Assembly: GCA_964587655.1 (NCBI GenBank)
Contig: CAZPMT010000030.1
Location: forward strand, 1 to 49,355
Direction of reading: 5' to 3'
DNA: 49,355 nt
From: CAZPMT01 sp964587655
GTDB taxonomy: Bacteria > Hydrogenedentota > Hydrogenedentia > Hydrogenedentales > SLHB01
Under the pieces are notes generated by a model. That model did no database searches, had not been told where the DNA came from, and saw only the letters and a list, made by a program, of their open reading frames with translations. Shown in pieces: positions 42,584 through 49,355 of this stretch. The translations under genes and the position numbers were made by a program. Numbering within the stretch: position 1 is the stretch's first letter; every line of letters begins with the position of its first letter.

Positions 42584-43327
42584 ATGGGGTTACCGGTAAC
42601 AGACCACAGTTTGTCAACAGTTTGTCCCAGTTCGACAAACTGTGGCCACGACAAACAGTTGGGATTGAAGGCCAATGGTCGGAAGGACGCTGAAAAGCGG
42701 CTTCTTGACAGTGCTCTAACCCTTTTTTCTGAAAATGGTTACGATGGCACGTCGATTCGTGAGATCATCGAGCGCGCGGGAGTGACGCGTCCTGTTCTTT
42801 ACTACTACTTCAAGAACAAGGAAGACCTGTTTATCCGGCTCGTTCAGAGCAGCTTTGCGGAGTTCAACGCGTCGATAGATGATATTACTTCGAGAGTCTC
42901 GGGTTGCCGTGAGCGGCTCAAGGCGCTCATGCGACTGGGCTTCGAGCAGACGGAACGTTCACCGGTGATCGTGCGGTTGATCCTGCAGGCGTTCTTCTCC
43001 GGGCCCACGGGCAAGGTGTGCTCCGAGACGCACGCACTGGTTGAAAGCCGGTTTGAGCGTATTGTAGGAATCGTGCAGGATGGACTGGACTCGGGAGAGC
43101 TGGCCGGCGGGGATCCTGAGGTGCTGGCGTTTGTGTTTGCGGGTATTATGGACATGCATGACATGGCGCGTGCGTATTATATGGAGGGAGGCCGATTGAC
43201 GCCGGAACTCGCGGACGCGCTGGTGGAGATTTTTATGGACGGAGCGCGCTGTCCGGCCCCGTCGGTGCGGAAAGTCAGGAGCCCGTTCGCGGCCATGAGA
43301 TGCCAAGGCGGCGAGAGCCAAGCTTGA
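42584..43327 (+). CDS. TetR-family regulator with nested palindromes in its N-terminus
   Basis: A 247-residue repressor. Helix-turn-helix: LLDSALTLFSENGYDG, TSIREIIERAGV and TRPVLYYYFKNKEDLF. The C-terminal ligand domain is normal for the family and ends in a basic tail. ATG 42584 has GAAAGG four bases upstream; no internal start lies between it and the HTH. Residues 8-26 (HSLSTVCPSSTNCGHDKQL) are encoded by the nested palindrome at 42605. The DNA-binding helices start near residue 35. It most likely represses itself and the downstream efflux genes. Confidence 0.92.
   Translation: MGLPVTDHSLSTVCPSSTNCGHDKQLGLKANGRKDAEKRLLDSALTLFSENGYDGTSIREIIERAGVTRPVLYYYFKNKEDLFIRLVQSSFAEFNASIDDITSRVSGCRERLKALMRLGFEQTERSPVIVRLILQAFFSGPTGKVCSETHALVESRFERIVGIVQDGLDSGELAGGDPEVLAFVFAGIMDMHDMARAYYMEGGRLTPELADALVEIFMDGARCPAPSVRKVRSPFAAMRCQGGESQA
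42605..42661 (+). repeat. Nested pair of 29-base palindromic elements, copy H
   Basis: Outer copy: CACAGTTTGTC-AA (42605-42617) continuing at GCCAC-GACAAACAGTTG (42645-42661); its rejoined loop would be AAGCCAC, the commonest loop. Inner copy: CAGTTTGTC-CCAGTTC-GACAAACTGTG (42618-42644), 27 bases, exactly nine codons. All three forward frames stay open. Confidence 0.85.
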
Positions 43328-43359
43328 GTCTTGGCACGGATTAGGAAAAGAGAGACGTT

Positions 43360-44436
43360 ATGAAACACGCGCTTGTAAGCCTAATACTGTGTGCGGCCAT
43401 TGCCGCCGCCGGATACGTGTCCACGACTGTGGCCGCGAAACTGCGTGGGGCCTCCTCCGAGGCTCAGGCGGCGGCGCCCGACAAGGGCAAAGAGGCCACG
43501 AGCGTTAACGTTCGGTTGCTTAAGCCGACGCTCGTGAACGATGAATTGGTTCTGACTGGGCACGTTGAGCCTTGGGAAGACGTCCTGTTGGGCGCGGAAG
43601 GGCCGGGGAAGATCGAGTGGCAGGGGGTGAAGGAGGGGGACCGGGTCAAGAAGGGGCAGGAACTGCTCAGGATCGACACGAGCCTGATGCAAGCCCAGCT
43701 TGACCAGGCCCAGGCGCAGCACAAGCTTGCGTGTCAGGAACTGCAGCGCGCGAAGACCCTTTCGACGAAAGGGGTAGCCTCGGGTCAGACGTTGGACAAG
43801 ACTCAGGCCGATTGCGACATGGCCTCGGCGAACGTGCGGCTGCTCACGATCCGGCTCGATAAGAGCGTGATTGCCGCGCCGGCCGACGGGGTCATTGACA
43901 AGCTCCTGAAGGAACAGGACGAATTCGTGGACACGGGCATGCCGCTTGCGCGATTTGTGCAAGTCCACAAGGTAAAAGTTCGGGCGGGCCTTCCCGAGCG
44001 GGACGTCTCCGCGTTCGCGAAGGACGATTCGGTCAAGGTTCACTTGGACTCGCTTCCAGGCAAGGAATTCGATGGCAAGATCTACCGCGTTTCGCCGACC
44101 GCCGAACCGGCGACGCTTACCTTTATCTGCGAGGTCGAAGTCGACAATTCGGACGGCCTTCTCAAGCCTGGGATGATCGCGCGGGCCACTTTTGTGCGCA
44201 AGAGCTTTCCGGACTCGATGGTGGTTCCGCTTTTCGCGATATTGAGCATGGAGAACCAACGCCTTGTAATGGTGGAGAACGACGGCGTGGCGCACGCGCG
44301 TCCGATCGAGGTCGGGGTGTTGCAGGGCAACAGCGTTCAGGTGGTGAATGGGCTGAAAGCGGGCGACAGGCTCATCACGGTGGGACAGCGCGACCTTCAG
44401 GACGGCGACCCGGTGAAAGTCATCGAGGTCCTGTAG
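43360..44436 (+). CDS. RND efflux periplasmic adaptor (membrane fusion protein)
   Basis: A 358-residue HlyD/AcrA-type adaptor. Signal/anchor near LVSLILCAAIAAAGYVST. Barrel-sandwich motif: VEPWEDVLLGAEGPGKIEW and GDRVKKGQELLRIDTSLMQ. A coiled-coil hairpin lies at about 105-155 (QAQHKLACQELQRAK). Then VIAAPADGVIDKLLKEQDEF and a beta-barrel FDGKIYRVSPTAEP. Membrane-proximal end: GLKAGDRLITVGQRDLQDGD. It pairs with the RND pump two bases downstream. Confidence 0.93.
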   Translation: MKHALVSLILCAAIAAAGYVSTTVAAKLRGASSEAQAAAPDKGKEATSVNVRLLKPTLVNDELVLTGHVEPWEDVLLGAEGPGKIEWQGVKEGDRVKKGQELLRIDTSLMQAQLDQAQAQHKLACQELQRAKTLSTKGVASGQTLDKTQADCDMASANVRLLTIRLDKSVIAAPADGVIDKLLKEQDEFVDTGMPLARFVQVHKVKVRAGLPERDVSAFAKDDSVKVHLDSLPGKEFDGKIYRVSPTAEPATLTFICEVEVDNSDGLLKPGMIARATFVRKSFPDSMVVPLFAILSMENQRLVMVENDGVAHARPIEVGVLQGNSVQVVNGLKAGDRLITVGQRDLQDGDPVKVIEVL

Positions 44437-44438
44437 TA

Positions 44439-47400
44439 ATGAAGCTGAATCTGATCGCCATAAAGCAAAGCGTCACGGTCCTTGTCTTCCTCGCGTTTGT
44501 CCTCGTGTTGGGCATGTACAGTTATTTCACGTTGCCGCGCGAGGCGGCGCCGGAGGTTATTGTCCCGATCGTCACGGTAACGGTGGCGTATCAGGGCGTG
44601 TCTCCCGAGGACATGGAATCGCTGATAACGATTCCGATCGAGCGCAAGCTTACGGGGATCTCGGGCGTGAAGGAAGTCCGGGGCACGAGCCTCGAGGGGG
44701 TCTCGTCGACCGTCATCCAATTTCAGGCCGGCACGGATATCGAGTCGTCGCTCCAGAAGGTTCGCGACAAGGTTGACCTGGCCAAGGCTGACCTGCCTCC
44801 CGATGCCGATGATCCGATGATCGGCGAGATCAATCTCGCGGAGTTGCCGGTCATACTTCTTTGCCTGAAAGGCGACATCGGTCTCGTGGCGCTTGACAAG
44901 ATCGCGAAGGACCTCGAGGACCGGATCGAAACGGTCAAGGGCGTGCTCGATGTCGAGGTCGTGGGGGGCGTCGAGCGCGAGATCCAGATCGAGGTGGACC
45001 CTCAGCGTGTTGCGCAGTACGGGGTCTCGATGAGCGACCTCGCGTTGCTGACGCAGCTCGAGAACGTCAACACGCCGAGCGGCGCCCTGGATCTCGGTGA
45101 AGCCAAGTATCTGGTCCGCGTTCCTGGCGAGTTCAAGACGCCGGAGGAACTCAACAGCCTCGTGGTGAAACGCGGCGAGAAGGGCATCGTATACCTGCGC
45201 GACATCGCGACGATCCGTGATGGGTTCAAGGACGCAGCGACGCTGGCGCGCGTGAACGGCAAGCAGGCGGTGATTCTGACCATATCGAAGCGGGCCGGCG
45301 AGAACATCATCCGCATTTCCGACGAGGTCAAGGCGATCCTTGATGAAGCCCGCAAGAAACTGCCGGGCGGCACGGAGGTCGCCGTAACGGTGGACTACGC
45401 GAATGACGTGCGGGACATGGTTTCGGAACTGGAGAACAGCATTCTGACCGGCCTGATACTGGTGCTTGCGTGCATCTTCATGTTCATGGGCGTGACCAAC
45501 GCGCTTTTCATCGCGCTGGCGATTCCGATCTCGATGTTGCTCACCTTAGCCGTGCTGTACTTCACGGGCATTACGTTGAACATGATCGTCCTTTACAGCC
45601 TGATCCTTGTGCTGGGCAATCTTGTGGACTGCAGCATCGTCGTGGTCGAGAACACGTATCGGCACATGCAGCTTGGGATGGGCCGCGTCGAGGCGGCTTA
45701 CGTTGGCGCCTCGGAGGTGGCATGGCCCATTATCGGTTCGACGTTGACCACGGTGGCTGGGTTCTTCCCACTCTTGTTCTGGCCGGGCATTATGGGCGAT
45801 TTCATGTACTACCTGCCGCTGACGGTAATCGTCGCGTTGTTGGCGTCATTGTTCGTCGGGATGGTGGTGAACCCGGCGATAGCGTCGTTGTGGATGCCCA
45901 AGCCCAAACGTATGAAGGTCGTGGAAGGCGGCAAGGTGAAGCACCCGGCCTTCCTGCGCGCCTACGGCCAGGTGCTGCGCGGCGCCCTGCGCTGGCGGCT
46001 TGTGACGATGGCGGCCTTTGTGACGATACTGCTGTCCATCACGTTCATTTTCGCTGCCCGCGCGCGGATAGAATTCATGCCCGACGTCGAGCCGCACCAG
46101 GCGTACATCGATATTGACTGCCCGCAGGGCACGAACCTTGACACTTCCAACAAGTACGTCAAGGAAATCGAGGCGCGCGTGCAGCCTGAGGTCGGGAACA
46201 TGGAGTTCCTGATCGCCAACGTCGGTTCGCGAGGCGTCAAGTCGATGGGGAGCATGTCCGGGTCGAATGTGACGCATTTGAACCGGGTCACGATGAAGTT
46301 TCCGAAGCTCGAGAACTGCAAAGTCCTGCCGAGCCTCGTGGTGGACAAGGTGCGAACGCTGGTGGGTCAATTGGCCGGGGCAACCATCCGTATCGAGAAG
46401 GAGAAGGAAGGTCCGCCGACGGGGCCTCCGGTGAACATCGAGATCAGCGGCGAGAGTTTCGCGGTGCTGGCTAAGCTCTCGCAGGAAGTCAAGCGCACGA
46501 TCAAGGACGTTCCGAACCTGGTGGACGTGCGTGACGACTACGATCAAGGCAAACCCGAGGTCCGTGTGAACGTGGACCGTCAGCGGGCGACACTTGCGGG
46601 GTTGAACACACAGTTCGTGGGGCTGACGGTGAAGGCGGCCATCCAGGGTCTCGACGCGGGCAAGTATCGGGAAGGGGATGAGGAGTACGATGTCACGGTG
46701 CGGTTCCCGAAAGAATTCCGCGAGAACATCGCCAATCTCGAATCGATGAATCTCATCAATATTCTGGGCAACCCGATACCCTTTAGCGCCGTTGCGAATA
46801 TCGAAGAGGGAGGGGGGCTCGGCAGCATCAAGCGCATCGACCGGAAGCGGACCATAACCGTTTCCGGCCAAGTAGAGGGCAACAGGCTGGCGCCGGAGGT
46901 CTTGAACGACGTGCGGGAGAAACTGAAGGGTCTCGAGTTGCCTCAGGACTATACCGTCAGTTACACGGGCGAGAATGAGGACATGGAGGAGTCGCAGCTA
47001 TTCCTCCGGAACGCTTTTATCGCGGCGCTTTTCTTGATTACGCTGGTGATGGTGGCGGAATTCAACTCGCTCTTGCAGCCGCTGATTATCGCGAGTACGG
47101 TAATCCTGTCGCTGTCCGGCGTTTTCCTGTCGCTTGTCTTGTTTGATATGCCCTTCGACGTGATTATGACCGGGTTGGCGATTATAGGTCTGGCGGGAAT
47201 CGTCGTGAACAACGGCATCGTTCTTCTCGACTTCATCAACCAGTTACGGAAGCGAGGCGTACCCCTCGATGAGGCGATCGTCGAGGCAGGCATGACGCGG
47301 TTCCGTCCCGTCATGTTGACCGCGCTGACAACGACAATCGGCCTGGTTCCGATGGCGCTCCAAGTGAGTTTCGACTTCAAGCAGTTCAAGTGGATTGTCG

Positions 47401-47585
47401 GCGGCGAGAGCGCCCAGTGGTGGAGTCCAATGGCGATTCCTTTCATCGTGGGGCTGCTGTTCGCCACGGTGCTGACCTTGTTCGTCGTGCCTATCCTCTA
47501 CAGTGTCGAGGAGGGCATCCGGTCGTTCTTCCGGCGGGAGTCGGAGGAATCCGTGGTTGCGTCCGACATCATTCCCGCGAAGTGA
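44439..47585 (+). CDS. RND-family efflux pump (AcrB-like)
   Basis: A 1048-residue, 12-TM proton-driven pump. Motifs: FTLPREAAPEVIVPIVTVTV, GVSPEDMESLITIPIERKL, a periplasmic porter domain, and TM4 GNLVDCSIVVVENTYRHM, where Asp397 is kept but the second Asp of AcrB-type pumps is Cys398. TM10 reads GLAGIVVNNGIVLLDF. Late motifs: RPVMLTALTTTIGLVPMAL. No TolC-like gene is present. Substrates unknown; the TetR upstream suggests toxic compound export. Confidence 0.95.
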   Translation: MKLNLIAIKQSVTVLVFLAFVLVLGMYSYFTLPREAAPEVIVPIVTVTVAYQGVSPEDMESLITIPIERKLTGISGVKEVRGTSLEGVSSTVIQFQAGTDIESSLQKVRDKVDLAKADLPPDADDPMIGEINLAELPVILLCLKGDIGLVALDKIAKDLEDRIETVKGVLDVEVVGGVEREIQIEVDPQRVAQYGVSMSDLALLTQLENVNTPSGALDLGEAKYLVRVPGEFKTPEELNSLVVKRGEKGIVYLRDIATIRDGFKDAATLARVNGKQAVILTISKRAGENIIRISDEVKAILDEARKKLPGGTEVAVTVDYANDVRDMVSELENSILTGLILVLACIFMFMGVTNALFIALAIPISMLLTLAVLYFTGITLNMIVLYSLILVLGNLVDCSIVVVENTYRHMQLGMGRVEAAYVGASEVAWPIIGSTLTTVAGFFPLLFWPGIMGDFMYYLPLTVIVALLASLFVGMVVNPAIASLWMPKPKRMKVVEGGKVKHPAFLRAYGQVLRGALRWRLVTMAAFVTILLSITFIFAARARIEFMPDVEPHQAYIDIDCPQGTNLDTSNKYVKEIEARVQPEVGNMEFLIANVGSRGVKSMGSMSGSNVTHLNRVTMKFPKLENCKVLPSLVVDKVRTLVGQLAGATIRIEKEKEGPPTGPPVNIEISGESFAVLAKLSQEVKRTIKDVPNLVDVRDDYDQGKPEVRVNVDRQRATLAGLNTQFVGLTVKAAIQGLDAGKYREGDEEYDVTVRFPKEFRENIANLESMNLINILGNPIPFSAVANIEEGGGLGSIKRIDRKRTITVSGQVEGNRLAPEVLNDVREKLKGLELPQDYTVSYTGENEDMEESQLFLRNAFIAALFLITLVMVAEFNSLLQPLIIASTVILSLSGVFLSLVLFDMPFDVIMTGLAIIGLAGIVVNNGIVLLDFINQLRKRGVPLDEAIVEAGMTRFRPVMLTALTTTIGLVPMALQVSFDFKQFKWIVGGESAQWWSPMAIPFIVGLLFATVLTLFVVPILYSVEEGIRSFFRRESEESVVASDIIPAK

Positions 47586-47675
47586 CGTACACTGAACGTG
47601 GGTGTAGCGATGCCGATCCGCGGGCGGTCCGATTCCGAATATGATCCCTTTCGTTGCTCCAGTGGGGTTTTGTGA

Positions 47676-49271
47676 ATGAAGCTGCCTCGCCTAAAGAAAG
47701 TGCTGACCGTTCTGGCGATTGTTGTTGTGTTGCTGTCCGCTGCCGCGGAAGCGTGGAATTGGGTCCGCGCGTTCCGGGGTGAGATCTGCATTGGTCTTGG
47801 GAAGTCCGAGCGCTTCGCCGTCACTAAAGCGCAAGAGGGAGTTGGCCTCTCGTTTCTGGACGTCAAGCGGGATTTCCGCAGCGAAACTGCGCCCGCTATT
47901 CCGTTTGAGAGCCCGGGGACTTCTGTGAAACTCCTTGGTAACGGCAGGTACGACGCGGTGCGGTTGCCGTTTTCGATCCGTCTGAAGCAGGCCCACGTGT
48001 TGCGAGAGGAGCAGCCGCACAATCTTGTGAAGATCTCCGGCGATATCAAGACCGATGCCGCCGGGGCGGGGCTCGAACGATCGATAGACCTTCAAGAACA
48101 TGGCGAGATCGAGGTCAATGGAGAGAAGTATCAACTCAAAACCGTCCGGAAATGGTCCGGTCTTTTCCGCTACGCATCAGGGGAGCCATTGGCCGCGCTT
48201 TCGCTGCGCGGCCCGGGGCAGGCTTGGACGGAAAACGTTTTTGTGTCCGCGAACGCTTGGCGGCGGGTCGAGCCGAAGATCGGGCTGTACTGTTCCTGGA
48301 GTCCTTCCGAAGCCGCGGCGCACGACGCGTTGGCGGCTGGGCTGCCCGGCATCGAAGCGGCGCGCTGGGGCGTCGTCGAGGGCGTCACGGTGAATTGGCT
48401 TGAGTCCTTTCTCTCCGGCGCGGGCGCCGAATTAAGAAACGGAGGATCCGTCACGCTGTTGCGGCTGGACGAATCCGGTCCGGAGCCTTTTGTCGAGGTC
48501 CAGTTCCTTGAAGGGGGGCAGCGGTCGGTCGAGCGGGCGGACGCAAACCGGCGGGACGCCAATGCGCGGGTGCGGTTCGAGTATTTTCCCCGTCTCGAGA
48601 CGGTCATCCTTCTTAGTGCGTTCGATGACGACAGGGCCGTCTTCGCGGCGTACCATAATCGGCAGCCGTGCGGGCAAAGGACGTTGTCCGCGGGAGAAAC
48701 CTGGTCGCCCGAAGGTTTTCCGTTCGAGATCCGGTTCGATCAGGCCCTACGGACAGCGCTCCCCGTTTCGGCAGAGGACTCGACGGTGTATGAGGCGGTG
48801 TTGCAGGGACCATCGGGGGACCTGCGGCTTCGGCAGGGCGAGGCGGTTCGGCGCGGCGACGTGCTGCTCGAGTTTTCCCGGAAGGCCGACCCGCCGCAGG
48901 TGCGGTATGACTTCACGGCCTCCGACGAGGACACGCATTTTGATCGAGCGTTCTCGCTGGGACCGGGGGAACATGTGCGCCTGCGCGACTGGCGTTTCTC
49001 ACAAGGGCCTCCCGCGCCCGATCCGACCCACGCGGCCGTTCTCGATGTGGAACACAGCCCTGTCTGGTCGCCGCCGCGAATTGTCTTGGCGGGCAGCCTG
49101 GCGGGTTTGGCCGGCCTCGTAATCTTCACGCGTTTGGAGCAGGAAGCCGCTCCCGCACGTCGCGGTTCGAGAAAAAAGTCGGCGAAAGGCAAGCCTTCCG
49201 CGGAACCGTCATCGAAAGACTCTCCTAAGCGGGCCTCCAAGCGTACGCCCAAGCGTCGCCCTAAGGTTTGA
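47676..49271 (+). CDS. Two-TM protein of unknown function, possibly ResB-like
   Basis: A 531-residue protein with an N-terminal TM (LTVLAIVVVLLSAAAEAW), a large extracytoplasmic region, a C-terminal TM (RIVLAGSLAGLAGLVIFTRL) and a lysine/arginine-rich cytosolic tail. The middle (LPFSIRLKQAHVLREEQPHN) and the end (VEHSPVWSPPRIVLAG) loosely recall ResB cytochrome c assembly proteins, but the multi-TM N-terminus is missing. I do not recognise a firm family. ATG 47676 has only a weak upstream site. It follows the RND operon by 90 bases. Confidence 0.6.
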   Translation: MKLPRLKKVLTVLAIVVVLLSAAAEAWNWVRAFRGEICIGLGKSERFAVTKAQEGVGLSFLDVKRDFRSETAPAIPFESPGTSVKLLGNGRYDAVRLPFSIRLKQAHVLREEQPHNLVKISGDIKTDAAGAGLERSIDLQEHGEIEVNGEKYQLKTVRKWSGLFRYASGEPLAALSLRGPGQAWTENVFVSANAWRRVEPKIGLYCSWSPSEAAAHDALAAGLPGIEAARWGVVEGVTVNWLESFLSGAGAELRNGGSVTLLRLDESGPEPFVEVQFLEGGQRSVERADANRRDANARVRFEYFPRLETVILLSAFDDDRAVFAAYHNRQPCGQRTLSAGETWSPEGFPFEIRFDQALRTALPVSAEDSTVYEAVLQGPSGDLRLRQGEAVRRGDVLLEFSRKADPPQVRYDFTASDEDTHFDRAFSLGPGEHVRLRDWRFSQGPPAPDPTHAAVLDVEHSPVWSPPRIVLAGSLAGLAGLVIFTRLEQEAAPARRGSRKKSAKGKPSAEPSSKDSPKRASKRTPKRRPKV

Positions 49272-49296
49272 TGAGGGGCAGCCCTTCTCCTATAAT
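49268..49296 (+). promoter_or_regulatory. Promoter candidate at the right edge
   Basis: TTGATG at 49268 and TATAAT at 49291, spacer 17. It points to a gene beyond the window. Confidence 0.5.
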
Positions 49297-49325
49297 CCTG
49301 GATTCGGCAATTGGAGCCAGTTGGG

Positions 49326-49355
49326 TTTGTCCAAGTAGTGGACAAAGTGGACGTT
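49326..49355. repeat. GTGGAC family repeat, truncated by the window edge
   Basis: GTCCAAG-TA-GTGGAC-AAA-GTGGAC, 25 of 27 bases identical to the reverse complement of 4677-4703. It lies just downstream of the promoter candidate. Confidence 0.7.

Overview
The window is a high-GC, gene-dense bacterial chromosome segment with about 40 genes on both strands, mostly in short operons. Secreted or lipoprotein carbohydrate-binding and carbohydrate-processing proteins, Gfo/Idh/MocA oxidoreductases (one GH109-like), GH141-like beta-helix proteins, uroporphyrinogen-decarboxylase-like proteins beside sugar genes, and a four-gene ferredoxin oxidoreductase suggest an uncultured Candidatus Hydrogenedentota or Planctomycetota-like lineage. 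That placement is inferred from gene content only.

Layout. 1-3165 (minus strand): enolase (cut by the window edge), a YesL/DUF624-like membrane protein, a SurA-like isomerase and a hicBA pair. 3313-7328: ispG and a large radical SAM/DUF2344 fusion. 7486-9489: a GH3-like secreted protein with a PKD domain whose catalytic residues look lost. 9495-13294 (minus): GH109-like oxidoreductase, solute-binding lipoprotein, URO-D-like protein. 13435-17336: an RbsB-like lipoprotein followed by OppC/OppD/OppF-type genes with no OppB. 17339-18439 (minus): a truncated PIN toxin remnant with its antitoxin, and plsC. 18598-23145: a 1515-residue protein made of two GH141-like modules joined by a TPR-like linker. 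23173-27340: a nitrilase and the por operon (gamma, delta, alpha, beta). 27410-28805: a serine-recombinase domain without its catalytic domain, and a GntR/YtrA regulator. 29172-36474: a PHP metallohydrolase, a second URO-D-like gene, an SDR and a sugar ABC transporter without ATPase. 36488-40044: a small sigma-region-4-like protein, a sugar isomerase and two Gfo/Idh oxidoreductases. 40152-42430: pgsA-alr-yacP. 42503-47585: a TetR-controlled RND efflux operon with promoter and operator. 47676-49271: a two-TM protein, followed by a promoter at the window edge.

The most striking feature is a dispersed 29-base palindrome, CACAGTTTGTC - 7-base loop - GACAAACTGTG, present about ten times between 10241 and 42661. 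All copies but one lie inside protein-coding genes and are read through in frame: OppD, PorD (between cluster cysteines), two URO-D-like proteins (two copies in one), an SDR (one internal copy plus one supplying the stop codon), and TetR, where one copy appears inserted into the loop of another. The commonest loop version is open in five of six frames. The logic recalls the palindromic coding elements of Rickettsia, but the unit is far smaller and its sequence is one I do not recognise. A second family of GTGGAC units with a 9-base period occurs at 4626, 7360 and the right edge.
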